Source: Paenibacillus nasutitermitis (GTDB lineage: Bacteria; Bacillota; Bacilli; Paenibacillales; Paenibacillaceae). Taken from it: a stretch of DNA of 64,000 nt. The stretch lies in assembly GCF_014641075.1 (NCBI RefSeq), contig NZ_BMHP01000001.1, forward strand, positions 2,162,171 through 2,226,170, given 5' to 3'. The notes under the pieces are model-generated. The model did not search any database, was not told where the DNA came from, and worked only from the letters and a program-made list of their open reading frames with translations. Position 1 is the first letter of the stretch. Each line of letters opens with the position of its first letter. The position numbers and the translations under genes were made by a program. Shown here piece after piece: positions 44,599 through 52,576 of the stretch.

Positions 44599-44819
44599 CT
44601 TTTTTCTCCATGCGACACGCCTGTGTTTCTCATCGGGCACCCGCCGTACTACATTGAGCTAAAGGCGAACGACAGCTTAATCATGACTTAGCGGCGGCCG
44701 GCCATTCGATCGGCTGCTTTATCATTAAGGGAAGGGCAGTTCACATGTGTGCTATACTTTCAAAGTAACAATATGACTCGTCGTGTTTGAAAAATGTCGT
44801 ATTCAGGAGGGCCATATTA

Positions 44820-45125
44820 ATGGGGAAGACATTCTACAAAAGAACTAAAAAGATAATGGTAAATGGCTCTCAATTTCACTGCGTTATTAATGAAATCCCT
44901 AGTAATAAATTCGTGAATTTTAAGGTCTATTCATCAAAAACCTCTTATTTCGAAGTTTTATTTACATGGGAAGGCAGCTGGCACTTCATTCCACATAAGC
45001 CAAAGAACTGTGAACGTTTAATAAGATATGCAATTGAAAACGGATGGGAATATAGCATTGAAAAGAAGACATTGAAAATCGAGCAAGGAGATTTTCTCAT
45101 TGATAAGTTAGGATTAGATATATAA
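44820..45125 (+). CDS. Hypothetical small basic protein
   Basis: ATG 44820 follows AGGAGG. The 101-residue protein is basic at the start (MGKTFYKRTKKIMVNGSQFH), has beta-like central parts (NFKVYSSKTSYFEVLFTWEG, SWHFIPHKPKNCERLIRYAI) and an acidic end (IEQGDFLIDKLGLDI). No signal peptide or membrane segment. I do not recognise the family. The strong ribosome binding site and clean composition support a real gene. Confidence 0.6.
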   Translation: MGKTFYKRTKKIMVNGSQFHCVINEIPSNKFVNFKVYSSKTSYFEVLFTWEGSWHFIPHKPKNCERLIRYAIENGWEYSIEKKTLKIEQGDFLIDKLGLDI

Positions 45126-45190
45126 CTTCACTTTCCTCATTAAGCAGTCTGGGAAATATAAGATGAAGCTGCCGCTAGGAGCTTCATTCG

Positions 45191-45222
45191 ACAGCAGCCG
45201 GTTATCGACCGGCTGCTGTTTT
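45191..45222 (+). terminator. Rho-independent terminator
   Basis: CAGCAGCCGGT and ACCGGCTGCTG form a perfect stem around TATCG, followed by TTTTC. Confidence 0.75.
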
Positions 45223-45296
45223 CTTAACTTGCACCAGTGGGAAAAGAACGGAGAGTGATCGATCGATCCGAACTTATAAGTCAGACCTATTGTTAG

Positions 45297-45392
45297 ATGC
45301 CGGGTGTAAATCGCGGCATTTTTTTGTTTTATGGGATAAGATTCTTGTCAAAACCCAATGACAAGAACATGATCTCATTCCCGACGGATTAC
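45297..45392. repeat. Composite dispersed repeat, copy D
   Basis: GATGCCGGGTGTAAATCGCG with a seven-T run, then TTATGGGATAAGATTCTTGT, AAACCCAATGACAAGAACAT and GATCTCATTCCCGACGGA. The right arm of the inverted repeat is fused to the downstream segment, as if about 30 bases had been lost compared with copy B. Confidence 0.7.
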
Positions 45393-45663
45393 GTGCAAAC
45401 ATACATTCGCTATTGTTCCTGAGCAATAGACCTGACCACTTGATTGTCATAATTCAAATCGGGGGAGGAATTGAACAGCTATATGTCCCAAGTAGCCTAT
45501 TACAAGGAGATGGTTGGGTAGGGGAAGTAAATTCTTCACAGTTAAGCAACTGTCTTAAAAAATGTACTGAATTTATTATATAATTTCAAAAATATCCTAA
45601 GTATAATAATCACAAATATATAAGCATTGTGTGAACAAGAATAAGAAAAGGAGGTTTTACTCG

Positions 45664-46566
45664 ATGTTTACCATCAAAAAAGCACGAAGTCTTTCTACGG
45701 TAACAGCTCCCTATGTGTTTATCGGCCCATCGATGTTATTTATCATTGTTTTATCCATATTACCTATTTTATACTCTTTCTATTTAAGTTTTTTGAGCTA
45801 CAACTTATCTATGCCAGCCTCTACAATCAAATTCTTTGGGCTTCAGAACTACAGTTATATTTTAACCGACAAGACGTTCTTAGGGTCAATTGCATGGACG
45901 TTGAGCTTTTCAATCATTGTCGTAGCCTTGAATGTCATCGTGGGAATGTCCTTGGCACTTTTATTGAACGGTTCCTTGATGGAACGCGCGTCCAGCGTAT
46001 TCAAAACCATTTTCATTTTACCTATGATGTTGGCACACGTCGTCACTGCGACCATATGGAAGCTAATGTTCTCACCAGTATACGGCATTATAAATAACGT
46101 ATTGGTGATGCTGGGTTTTAACAAAGTGAATTGGATAGCCGACACGGAAAATGCGAGATTCTCGCTCATTATTGTGGAGTTATGGGGATCTACTCCATTT
46201 TGCATGCTTATCTTTTTAGCTGCTTTGAAAACGGTACCAAAAGAATTGTATGAATCTGCACTCATTGATGGAGCAAATCGGATTAGGACTTTTTTTGGCA
46301 TCACCCTTCCATTGATTAGAAACTTTTTGGCATTGGTCGTATCGATTCGAATCATGGATTCACTGAGAATGTTCGATATTGTATACACCTTAACCAATGG
46401 TGGGCCAGGGAACGATACTGAAACGATAGGCACAACCATTTACAAAACTGCATTCCGCTATTCAGATATTGGGGCAGGTTCTGCAGGAGCCTTCATATTC
46501 TTCATTTTGATCGTGATCGTAACATTAGTTTTTCTCAAACTCATTCGCAAGGAATCTAAAGACTAA
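45664..46566 (+). CDS. ABC sugar transporter permease (MalF-like)
   Basis: ATG 45664 follows AAAGGAGG. The 300-residue protein has six membrane helices; the first is PYVFIGPSMLFIIVLSILPI. The permease EAA loop reads ELYESALIDGANRIRTFFGI-TLP. It belongs to the MalF/LacF-type carbohydrate uptake group and pairs with the second permease at 47917 and the binding protein at 48841. A -10-like TATAAT is at 45579-45584. No ATPase gene is present, so a shared MsmX-type ATPase encoded elsewhere probably energises it. Confidence 0.9.
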   Translation: MFTIKKARSLSTVTAPYVFIGPSMLFIIVLSILPILYSFYLSFLSYNLSMPASTIKFFGLQNYSYILTDKTFLGSIAWTLSFSIIVVALNVIVGMSLALLLNGSLMERASSVFKTIFILPMMLAHVVTATIWKLMFSPVYGIINNVLVMLGFNKVNWIADTENARFSLIIVELWGSTPFCMLIFLAALKTVPKELYESALIDGANRIRTFFGITLPLIRNFLALVVSIRIMDSLRMFDIVYTLTNGGPGNDTETIGTTIYKTAFRYSDIGAGSAGAFIFFILIVIVTLVFLKLIRKESKD

Positions 46567-46794
46567 TCCATACCGAAGCCGAACAGAAGGTATGAGGGGT
46601 CCTCAGGTTTTCTAAAGAGAGCGCTTACTAACTGCAACAGATTGACTACGCTGCGGGGGGTGATTGTATTGCCATAAAAAAGGTGTGCTCATGTGAAGGT
46701 GTCATCAACCTATCCAAGTTAAAAAAGTCCCTATTGTGCTTGTACTCAAGTTAAGGATTTCATAATTTCTAATTACAAACTGGAGAAATCGCAT

Positions 46795-47868
46795 ATGGCA
46801 GGATACCCACTGTACAAACATATCCAAGATATAATCGTTAATCAGATTCGTGAAGGCGCATTGCGACCGGGCGATCGGGTCCTGTCTGAAAGCGAATTGA
46901 TGAATCAGTATCATGTGAGCAGTATTACGGCAAAGAATGCCCTGATAAGCTTGGCAGACCAAGGAATTGTTCTCAGAGTCCAGGGCAAGGGAACCTTCGT
47001 AGCAGATAGTGACATAACGAATCAATTACAAGATAAAAACAACAGGAGAGCTGCTTCTAATGAGACGAATACATTTGTCGGAATGATCATGCCTACCATG
47101 AAAACAAAGGTAGAACAGAGATTGCTATATTATGTTGAAAAATATTTACATAAAAATGGGTATCAACTACTTTTACGCATAACGGATGAGTCTCTTGCGG
47201 AGGAGACAGGAGCGATCGAGAAATTCAGGCAAATTGGTGTCGATGGGATGATCGTTTTTCCTATTCTCGATGAAAAGTATAATGAGGCAATTTTGAAGCT
47301 TAAAATCGATAACTTTCCATTTGTATTGATTGACAGATTTTTGAAAAGCATTGATACCTTCAACGTTACTTCGAATAATGTAGAAGGAACTTACCAAGCC
47401 ATTTCTATGCTCTTAAATAAGAACCATCGTAATATTGCATTTATTTCTCCTAAGATAACGAATTCGGCAACAGAAGAGAGGGCATCTGGTTTTGAGAAAG
47501 CGTTCTTTGAGTTAAATCTGCCGATTAATAAAAACCTCTGGTGCATTCATGAATTGGAAATAATTTCGTCTAATCGTTCTTATTCGCACATTTTAAATTT
47601 TTTGAAGAATAATCCCGAAATCACCGCGATCTTTACTGTGAATGTTGAAATGGCTTTATTAACTTACAATGCTTTGAGCCAGTTATCTTTGTTGAGCAAA
47701 GTAGAAGTCATAACTTTTGACGAAGTAGGTCTGCCGGACGTCCATTTTATTAAACAAAATTATAGAGAAATGGGCAGGAACGCTGTACATTCTTTGATCT
47801 CCCAAATCAATGGAGAAAGCGTTGATAAACACATTGTGGTTCCCGTCGAGTTTCATCCAAGACCTTGA
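46795..47868 (+). CDS. GntR-HTH/LacI-type sensor hybrid regulator
   Basis: The 357-residue protein has an N-terminal GntR winged helix (LYKHIQDIIVNQIREGALRP, SESELMNQYHVSSITAKNAL) and a C-terminal periplasmic-binding-like sugar domain (FVGMIMPTMKTKVEQRLLYY, GVDGMIVFPI, FPFVLIDRF, RNIAFISPK). This is the AraR layout. It probably senses the imported sugar and represses the surrounding transporter genes. Unusually, its gene lies between the two permease genes. No clear ribosome binding site precedes the ATG, only GGAGAAAT overlapping it. Confidence 0.85.
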   Translation: MAGYPLYKHIQDIIVNQIREGALRPGDRVLSESELMNQYHVSSITAKNALISLADQGIVLRVQGKGTFVADSDITNQLQDKNNRRAASNETNTFVGMIMPTMKTKVEQRLLYYVEKYLHKNGYQLLLRITDESLAEETGAIEKFRQIGVDGMIVFPILDEKYNEAILKLKIDNFPFVLIDRFLKSIDTFNVTSNNVEGTYQAISMLLNKNHRNIAFISPKITNSATEERASGFEKAFFELNLPINKNLWCIHELEIISSNRSYSHILNFLKNNPEITAIFTVNVEMALLTYNALSQLSLLSKVEVITFDEVGLPDVHFIKQNYREMGRNAVHSLISQINGESVDKHIVVPVEFHPRP

Positions 47869-47916
47869 TAAAGAGGATGGAAGTTTGGCTATCTTTTGCT
47901 TAGGGGGGTCGATCAA

Positions 47917-48747
47917 GTGAAGATTCAATCCGAGAGACTTATCATTTATTTTCTATTGATCCTATTTGCGGTTTTCTTTTTATTCCCGATCTATTGGACC
48001 GTTACGTTGTCTTTTAAAACACCGGGACAAATTTTCGTCACTCCTCCGGAGTTTTTTCCATCAAGTTTTCATTTGGACAATTATGCAGATATATTCTCTA
48101 AAGGCGGGGCCGGAACCTATTTCTTGAATAGTTTGATAGTTTCCATCGCAACCACAGTCGTAGCTGTCTTGTTTGCAACGATGGCGGGTTACGGATTCTC
48201 AAGGTATAAGTTCAAAGGAAAGTATACGGCATTATACACAGTCATCATTGTTCGAATGATTCCCGGTCTTGTTTATACGATTCCCTTTTATATTGTTTAT
48301 CAGAATGTGGGTCTACTGAATTCCTTGACTGGATTAGTCATCAGCTACATTACATTTTCGTTGCCACTGGCCATTTGGTTGTTCATGGGGTTTTACGACC
48401 AAATTCCAACGGAAGTGTTTGAGTCTGCGATCATTGACGGCTGTAACGATTACGGTGTATTTAGGCACATTGCCATCAAACTCGTTGTGCCAGGGATTGT
48501 GGTAGCCTCAATCTTGATTTTTCTCGGCGCTTGGAATGAATTCGGTCTTGCTCTGGTTTTATTGTTCACTGATACGAAGAAAACATTGCCTATCGGGATC
48601 AATGGTCTCATCGTCTATCAAGAGGATACACCCTTTGGCTCACTTGCCGCGGCTGGAACGATTGCTATGCTTCCTGCTATCATTTTGTCGCTAACGACTC
48701 AGAAATATATCGTTCGCGGGTTAACGGATGGAGCGGTTAAAGGTTGA
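47917..48747 (+). CDS. ABC sugar transporter permease (MalG-like)
   Basis: GTG 47917 has AGGGGGG upstream. The product of about 276 residues has six helices starting LIIYFLLILFAVFFLFPIYW, and the EAA loop EVFESAIIDGCNDYGVFRHI. It is the MalG/LacG partner of the permease at 45664. The gene begins about 50 bases after the regulator and is followed by the binding protein gene. Confidence 0.9.
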   Translation: MKIQSERLIIYFLLILFAVFFLFPIYWTVTLSFKTPGQIFVTPPEFFPSSFHLDNYADIFSKGGAGTYFLNSLIVSIATTVVAVLFATMAGYGFSRYKFKGKYTALYTVIIVRMIPGLVYTIPFYIVYQNVGLLNSLTGLVISYITFSLPLAIWLFMGFYDQIPTEVFESAIIDGCNDYGVFRHIAIKLVVPGIVVASILIFLGAWNEFGLALVLLFTDTKKTLPIGINGLIVYQEDTPFGSLAAAGTIAMLPAIILSLTTQKYIVRGLTDGAVKG

Positions 48748-48840
48748 TGGGCATAGGTACGCAATCAAAACCACCGTTTATCAAATTTCTGAATAAAATT
48801 ATTAAGAATTTTAAAAAAATATGAAATTGGAGGATTTGAA

Positions 48841-50280
48841 ATGTCTAAGGTGATGAAAAGCGGGTTCATTTTCATTTTGGCTGTTGTTATGTTGATTACC
48901 GGATGCAGCGGAAATAATGAACAGGCCGTGGATAACAAGGGGAACGAAGAGGCTGAACCGGCTGCTACCTTGAAAGACCTTCCCGAGCCGTTCGGTATCA
49001 AGCTGCAAGATATGGATGGCGGCGGCACCTTGAAAGGACAGTACAAAGGAAAAAAAATCACTGTGGCGGTTTCAAGCGGAAGTTTTGAAAATGCTATCAA
49101 GGCTGTTGCTCCCTATTTTGAACAGGTTTCCGGCGCAAAAGTAGAAGTGCAAAGTATCCCTTCAGAAAACTTGACGGATAAAGTACAATTGGATCTAAAC
49201 TCCAGTCATATTTACGATATTATCATTACGCCGATCGCCTTCATGCATGGCTTCGCCGAAGGGGATCAATTGAAAGACCTCCAACCGTTTGTTGATAATC
49301 CTGGTATCGCAAGTCCTAATTTAGATATCGATGATTTCATTCCAAGCCTTCTAGATATATATGGTAGGTATAAAGGTAAACTTGTCGCATTTCCATACAA
49401 ACCGGACGTTCAGTTATTTTTCTATCGAAAGGATTTGTTTGAAGATTCTAATGTTAAGGCTGCCTTTAAAGAAAAAAACGGAAACGAACTAAAAGTTCCT
49501 GAAACACCGGAAGAGTTTGTAGAAACCGCAAAATTCTTTACCAAAAGTCTGAATCCCGATTCACCCGTTACATACGGATACAGTACGATGGCATCCAAAG
49601 GAAGAAGTCGTTGGCTGTGGATAAACCGTCTGGCCTATTACGGCGGCACTAATGTAGATGAAAACTTCAAACCTGCCTTCAACAATAAAGCCGGCTTGGA
49701 TGCTATGAATACGATGTTGGAAATTCAGAAAACTACGCCTAAAGATTTGCTGCAATTTGGATGGGATGACGCCAATAACTTCTTTGCCACGGGTGAAGTT
49801 GCCATGATGGAACAATGGCCAGGATTATATTCCGTTATCCAAGGCGATAAATCCAAGGTTAAGGATAAAGTTGGATTTGCCGTAACGCCAGGCCAAGCAC
49901 CAACGCTAGGCGGTTGGGCAATCGCTATGGCAAAAACATCAAAGCAGGAAGAGTTAGCTTACAAATTTATCGAATATGTGACCTCCAAAGATGCGGAACT
50001 GTTGAAAGTCGAACATACGATGGATCCGACACGAAAATCAAATTATGATAGACCGGAAGTAAGGGACTCCCAATCATTCTACCCCGCATTATTGGAATCA
50101 TTAAAAGCGGCCAAAATACTTGCGGATACTGACGTTCCCTTTATTTCTGCCAAGTTAAATGATATTCAGGAAGTGTCAACTCATAGTGTTTTAAACGGTC
50201 AAACGACGCCGGAAGAAGCATTAAAAAGCATGGCCGATAGTTTTGAAACCGAAATCGGTAAATTGAATTTGTCAAAGTAA
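48841..50280 (+). CDS. Sugar ABC transporter substrate-binding lipoprotein
   Basis: The 479-residue protein carries a lipoprotein signal (FIFILAVVMLITGCSGNN, lipid-modified Cys near residue 22) and family-1 solute-binding features: ITVAVSSGSFENAIKAVAPY, FEQVSGAKVEVQSIPS, GKLVAFPYKPDVQLFFYRKD and GEVAMMEQWPGLYSVI. It captures an oligosaccharide and delivers it to the two permeases. Normal order in such operons is binding protein first; here it is last. The neighbouring GH43 and GH88 remnants suggest an arabinoside- or uronide-containing glycan. Confidence 0.9.
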   Translation: MSKVMKSGFIFILAVVMLITGCSGNNEQAVDNKGNEEAEPAATLKDLPEPFGIKLQDMDGGGTLKGQYKGKKITVAVSSGSFENAIKAVAPYFEQVSGAKVEVQSIPSENLTDKVQLDLNSSHIYDIIITPIAFMHGFAEGDQLKDLQPFVDNPGIASPNLDIDDFIPSLLDIYGRYKGKLVAFPYKPDVQLFFYRKDLFEDSNVKAAFKEKNGNELKVPETPEEFVETAKFFTKSLNPDSPVTYGYSTMASKGRSRWLWINRLAYYGGTNVDENFKPAFNNKAGLDAMNTMLEIQKTTPKDLLQFGWDDANNFFATGEVAMMEQWPGLYSVIQGDKSKVKDKVGFAVTPGQAPTLGGWAIAMAKTSKQEELAYKFIEYVTSKDAELLKVEHTMDPTRKSNYDRPEVRDSQSFYPALLESLKAAKILADTDVPFISAKLNDIQEVSTHSVLNGQTTPEEALKSMADSFETEIGKLNLSK

Positions 50281-50286
50281 CAATGA

Positions 50287-50661
50287 ATGTATGTGTACTG
50301 TACGGCGAATGATGGAGGGGGTGACAGTCCTTGGACCATAGAAGGAGAAAACCTCCTGCTGAGTAAACCGACGGACCCGTGGGAAATGCAAGGGGGTATG
50401 GCGATTAACGAGTGCCCGGCCATTTTGAAAAACAAGGGGAAGATTTTTCTTATTTTCTCGGCAAGCACTTGTTGGTCTGATGATTATTCGCTAGGTATGC
50501 TGACGTGCTCAGAGCAGAATGATATGATGAATCCAACATCCTGGATAAAAACCTTAAGTCCAGTATTTCAAAAGAACCTGGAAAACCAAGTGTTCGGTCC
50601 CGGACATAATAGTTTCGTTAAATCGCCTGATGATAAGGAAGATGTGCCTTCTGGCGAATAA
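50287..50661 (+). pseudogene. GH43 (arabinofuranosidase-like) fragment
   Basis: The frame reads SPWTIEGENLLLSKPTDPWE, MQGGMAINECPAILKNKGKI, FLIFSASTCWSDDYSLGML and NQVFGPGHNSFVKSPDDKED. This is the middle third of a GH43 five-bladed propeller (NExPxxLkxxGKxFxxySaS, GPGHNSF). The N-terminal blades with the catalytic base and the C-terminal part are missing, and the ORF ends shortly after KEDVPS. It is a relic in the transporter locus. Confidence 0.75.
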
Positions 50662-50699
50662 GGAATAGGAATCGAAAATTGTGATGGGAGAGAGAGAAA

Positions 50700-51530
50700 A
50701 TGATGCGTTTGGCTATATTCGGAGATTTGCATTTTTTTGATAACCAATTTGCACAAGGAAATGAAGCGTTATTGAAGGCTAAAGAGCGTTTCTATGAAAG
50801 ATATTTGCAAAAGGTATTCGAAATCGAGGCGGACTTATACATTTCCCTTGGTGATCTGACTCACATGGGAACGGAGGAAGAATTTAATAACGTTTATCAG
50901 TATATTCGCAGCTCCGGTATACCTTTCCGTCAGATATTAGGAAATCACGATGCCTATGAGTTACCTAAAACTAAATTACAATCGTTAATGGATCATCCAT
51001 TAAACGATGTATTTGAAACCGATGAGGCTCTGTTCGTATTTGTTGATTCGACTAGAGAAATGGACCCAAAAGATTATAGCGGACATCTTAAAGCGGACCA
51101 ATTGGAATGGTTGGAGGCACAATTGCTCGTTTCTCCATCAAAGCCAATCTTTGTTTTTGCCCATCATCCCCTGCATAACACGACAACCGGGTCATTGGAT
51201 GAAAAGATGCATATAGACCCGACCATTGATATGCGAGCCATTTTACGAAAAAGACAAGGAAACTGTTTTTACTTGAACGGCCACAATCACGTACACTCCA
51301 TTGTAAGGGAAGAACAATGGAACTTTATTCAAACTGCAGCAGGCCTGTGTCATCCTTCCGTACGCATTGTGGAAATCGATAAGTCTGAAGTGCGAACGCG
51401 AATAGTAGCCATCGATGATGAAGAAATATTAAGAGCTGCGCAGTTCCTATTTGATCAATTACCACTTTATCATCGGCCTCCCAATGCGAATGGACTGGAT
51501 ACGGATCGGGATCATATCATGTTGTTTTAG
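50700..51530 (+). CDS. Calcineurin-like metallophosphoesterase
   Basis: The 276-residue protein has the metal-binding motifs of the family: IFGDLHFFD (DxH), ISLGDLTHMG (GD), ILGNHDAYE (GNHD), FAHHPLHN (the His motif) and LNGHNHVHS (GHxH). It resembles CpdA/Icc-like phosphoesterases that hydrolyse cyclic nucleotides or phosphodiesters, but the substrate is open. It starts after GAGAGAGAG; ATG 50703 is equally possible. It lies between two glycosidase relics and is the last intact gene of the sugar locus. Confidence 0.88.
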   Translation: MMRLAIFGDLHFFDNQFAQGNEALLKAKERFYERYLQKVFEIEADLYISLGDLTHMGTEEEFNNVYQYIRSSGIPFRQILGNHDAYELPKTKLQSLMDHPLNDVFETDEALFVFVDSTREMDPKDYSGHLKADQLEWLEAQLLVSPSKPIFVFAHHPLHNTTTGSLDEKMHIDPTIDMRAILRKRQGNCFYLNGHNHVHSIVREEQWNFIQTAAGLCHPSVRIVEIDKSEVRTRIVAIDDEEILRAAQFLFDQLPLYHRPPNANGLDTDRDHIMLF

Positions 51531-51774
51531 AGGCGCAATCATAACCTCTCATTGGAGCAACCCTGGATTTAATAGGGCCAATGCGAGGTTTTATTATGAA
51601 TTTAAGTGATTTATGGAGGTTGCGATAAGCGGATCCAGGAATGTAGTCCAAGCAGACTCAAAGCATACGCTTGGCAGCTAAAGATGTTGGTATCACCTGC
51701 TTGGCTACGACATTATGGCCGATGCTTTGCGTGAAGCATTGGAACATAAGGGGATTCAAATTTTTTTATACATA

Positions 51775-51809
51775 AAAACGGAGCGCTGCGGGTTTGCGGG
51801 CTCCGTTTT
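51775..51809 (+). terminator. Terminator inside a region of gene remnants
   Basis: AAAACGGAGC and GCTCCGTTTT form a perfect ten-base stem ending in a T run. Upstream a fragment reads MADALREALEHKGIQ and downstream a GH88 fragment begins, so the frame open across it (51715-51924) is not one gene. Confidence 0.6.
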
Positions 51810-51810
51810 C

Positions 51811-51924
51811 TATTTGCCACTCTTATATTGGGCTTCAGAAGCGATTGCCGATCCGCGGTATCGTCATATTGCGGAGCTTCATGCCGATATGGTACTCAAA
51901 GAATTTATGCAAGAAGATGGATGA
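51811..51924 (+). pseudogene. GH88 (unsaturated glucuronyl hydrolase-like) fragment
   Basis: LPLLYWASEAIADPRYRHIA followed by ELHADMVLKEFMQEDG matches the stretch of unsaturated uronyl hydrolases around the conserved toroid helices (LLYWASExxGDPRyxxiAxxHAd). Only about 37 residues remain before a TGA. No start or catalytic core is present. Confidence 0.65.
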
Positions 51925-52069
51925 AAAATGGGGTGAAGGTCGATCGCCGTCCCATCCTCAATGTCATTCCTAATCCTCTTTTTTTGGTTTTTCACTTTAT
52001 AACTCAGGCAAGTAGGTGAATGGATTAGTAACACTAGCGGAGCTTAATTCATACATATATGTCATGAAC

Positions 52070-52106
52070 GATTATCGGCATATGACTCGTGAGAGTGCCG
52101 ATAATC
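52070..52106 (+). promoter_or_regulatory. Strong hairpin in the 5' leader of the TOMM precursor gene
   Basis: GATTATCGGCA and TGCCGATAATC form a perfect 11-base stem around a 15-base loop; flanking CATGA/TCACATG extend it partly. It ends 31 bases before the precursor start and is not followed by T, so it is more likely an mRNA stabiliser or regulatory structure than a terminator. Confidence 0.55.
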
Positions 52107-52137
52107 ATCACATGAACATATAACGGAGGCTACAAGG

Positions 52138-52404
52138 ATGAATGAATTTAAGAATGATCTTCAAAATCTGAATATGGATGCGTTTAAAGCGAGCGGCATG
52201 ACTCCGAATTCGGGTCAAGGTCAAATGGATCCCAATAATGCTCGTCTGTGTATCGGCATTTGCTTCGGCTTATGTATCGGCTTTTGTTCATGCGGAGGCT
52301 GTGGAGGCTGCGGAGGCTGTGGCGGATGCGCCGGTTGTGCCAGATGTGGAGGCTTCCGCTGCGCTGGCTGCGCACGTTGTGCTGGCTGTGCCCGTTGCCG
52401 TTAA
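52138..52404 (+). CDS. Heterocycloanthracin/sonorensin-like TOMM precursor peptide
   Basis: An 88-residue peptide starting after CGGAGG-N8. The leader MNEFKNDLQNLNMDAFKASG resembles heterocycloanthracin leaders (MNxFxxxLQxLNL). Residues 20-36 are polar. The core begins near residue 38 with LCIGICFGLCIGFC, where Cys recurs every fourth residue, then changes to CSCGGCGGCGGCGGCAGCAR and further CxxC units ending CARCR. There are 16 cysteines in total and no tryptophan. The following enzymes should convert many of these Cys to thiazol(in)es. A leader cleavage site is not obvious. The product would be a ribosomally made antibacterial candidate. Confidence 0.88.
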   Translation: MNEFKNDLQNLNMDAFKASGMTPNSGQGQMDPNNARLCIGICFGLCIGFCSCGGCGGCGGCGGCAGCARCGGFRCAGCARCAGCARCR

Positions 52405-52435
52405 TAAGTTAGCTATTGCACGTAAATAAAGGTTC

Positions 52436-52477
52436 AAGACACCTCTGCAAACGTTGTTTGGATGCAGGGGTGTCTTT
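52436..52477 (+). terminator. Partial terminator between precursor and enzyme genes
   Basis: AAGACACCTCTGCA and TGCAGGGGTGTCTT pair almost fully and are followed by TCTATG. Its place allows most transcripts to stop after the precursor, giving an excess of substrate over enzyme. Confidence 0.6.
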
Positions 52478-52576
52478 CTATGCATGTGCTGGCATGATGG
52501 ACAAATAGCCTTACATACCTTTATAGAGGGACTCAAGTTAAGAAAAGTTAGATTTCATATTAAGGAGGAATGAAAT

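Noticed and set aside
46610..46640. cre-like site (GAGCGCTTAC) between permease and regulator genes
   Set aside because: Three mismatches to the consensus; too weak to call by eye.
51715..51924. A single 69-codon gene
   Set aside because: The frame runs through a perfect terminator hairpin; its two ends resemble unrelated proteins, so it joins separate remnants.
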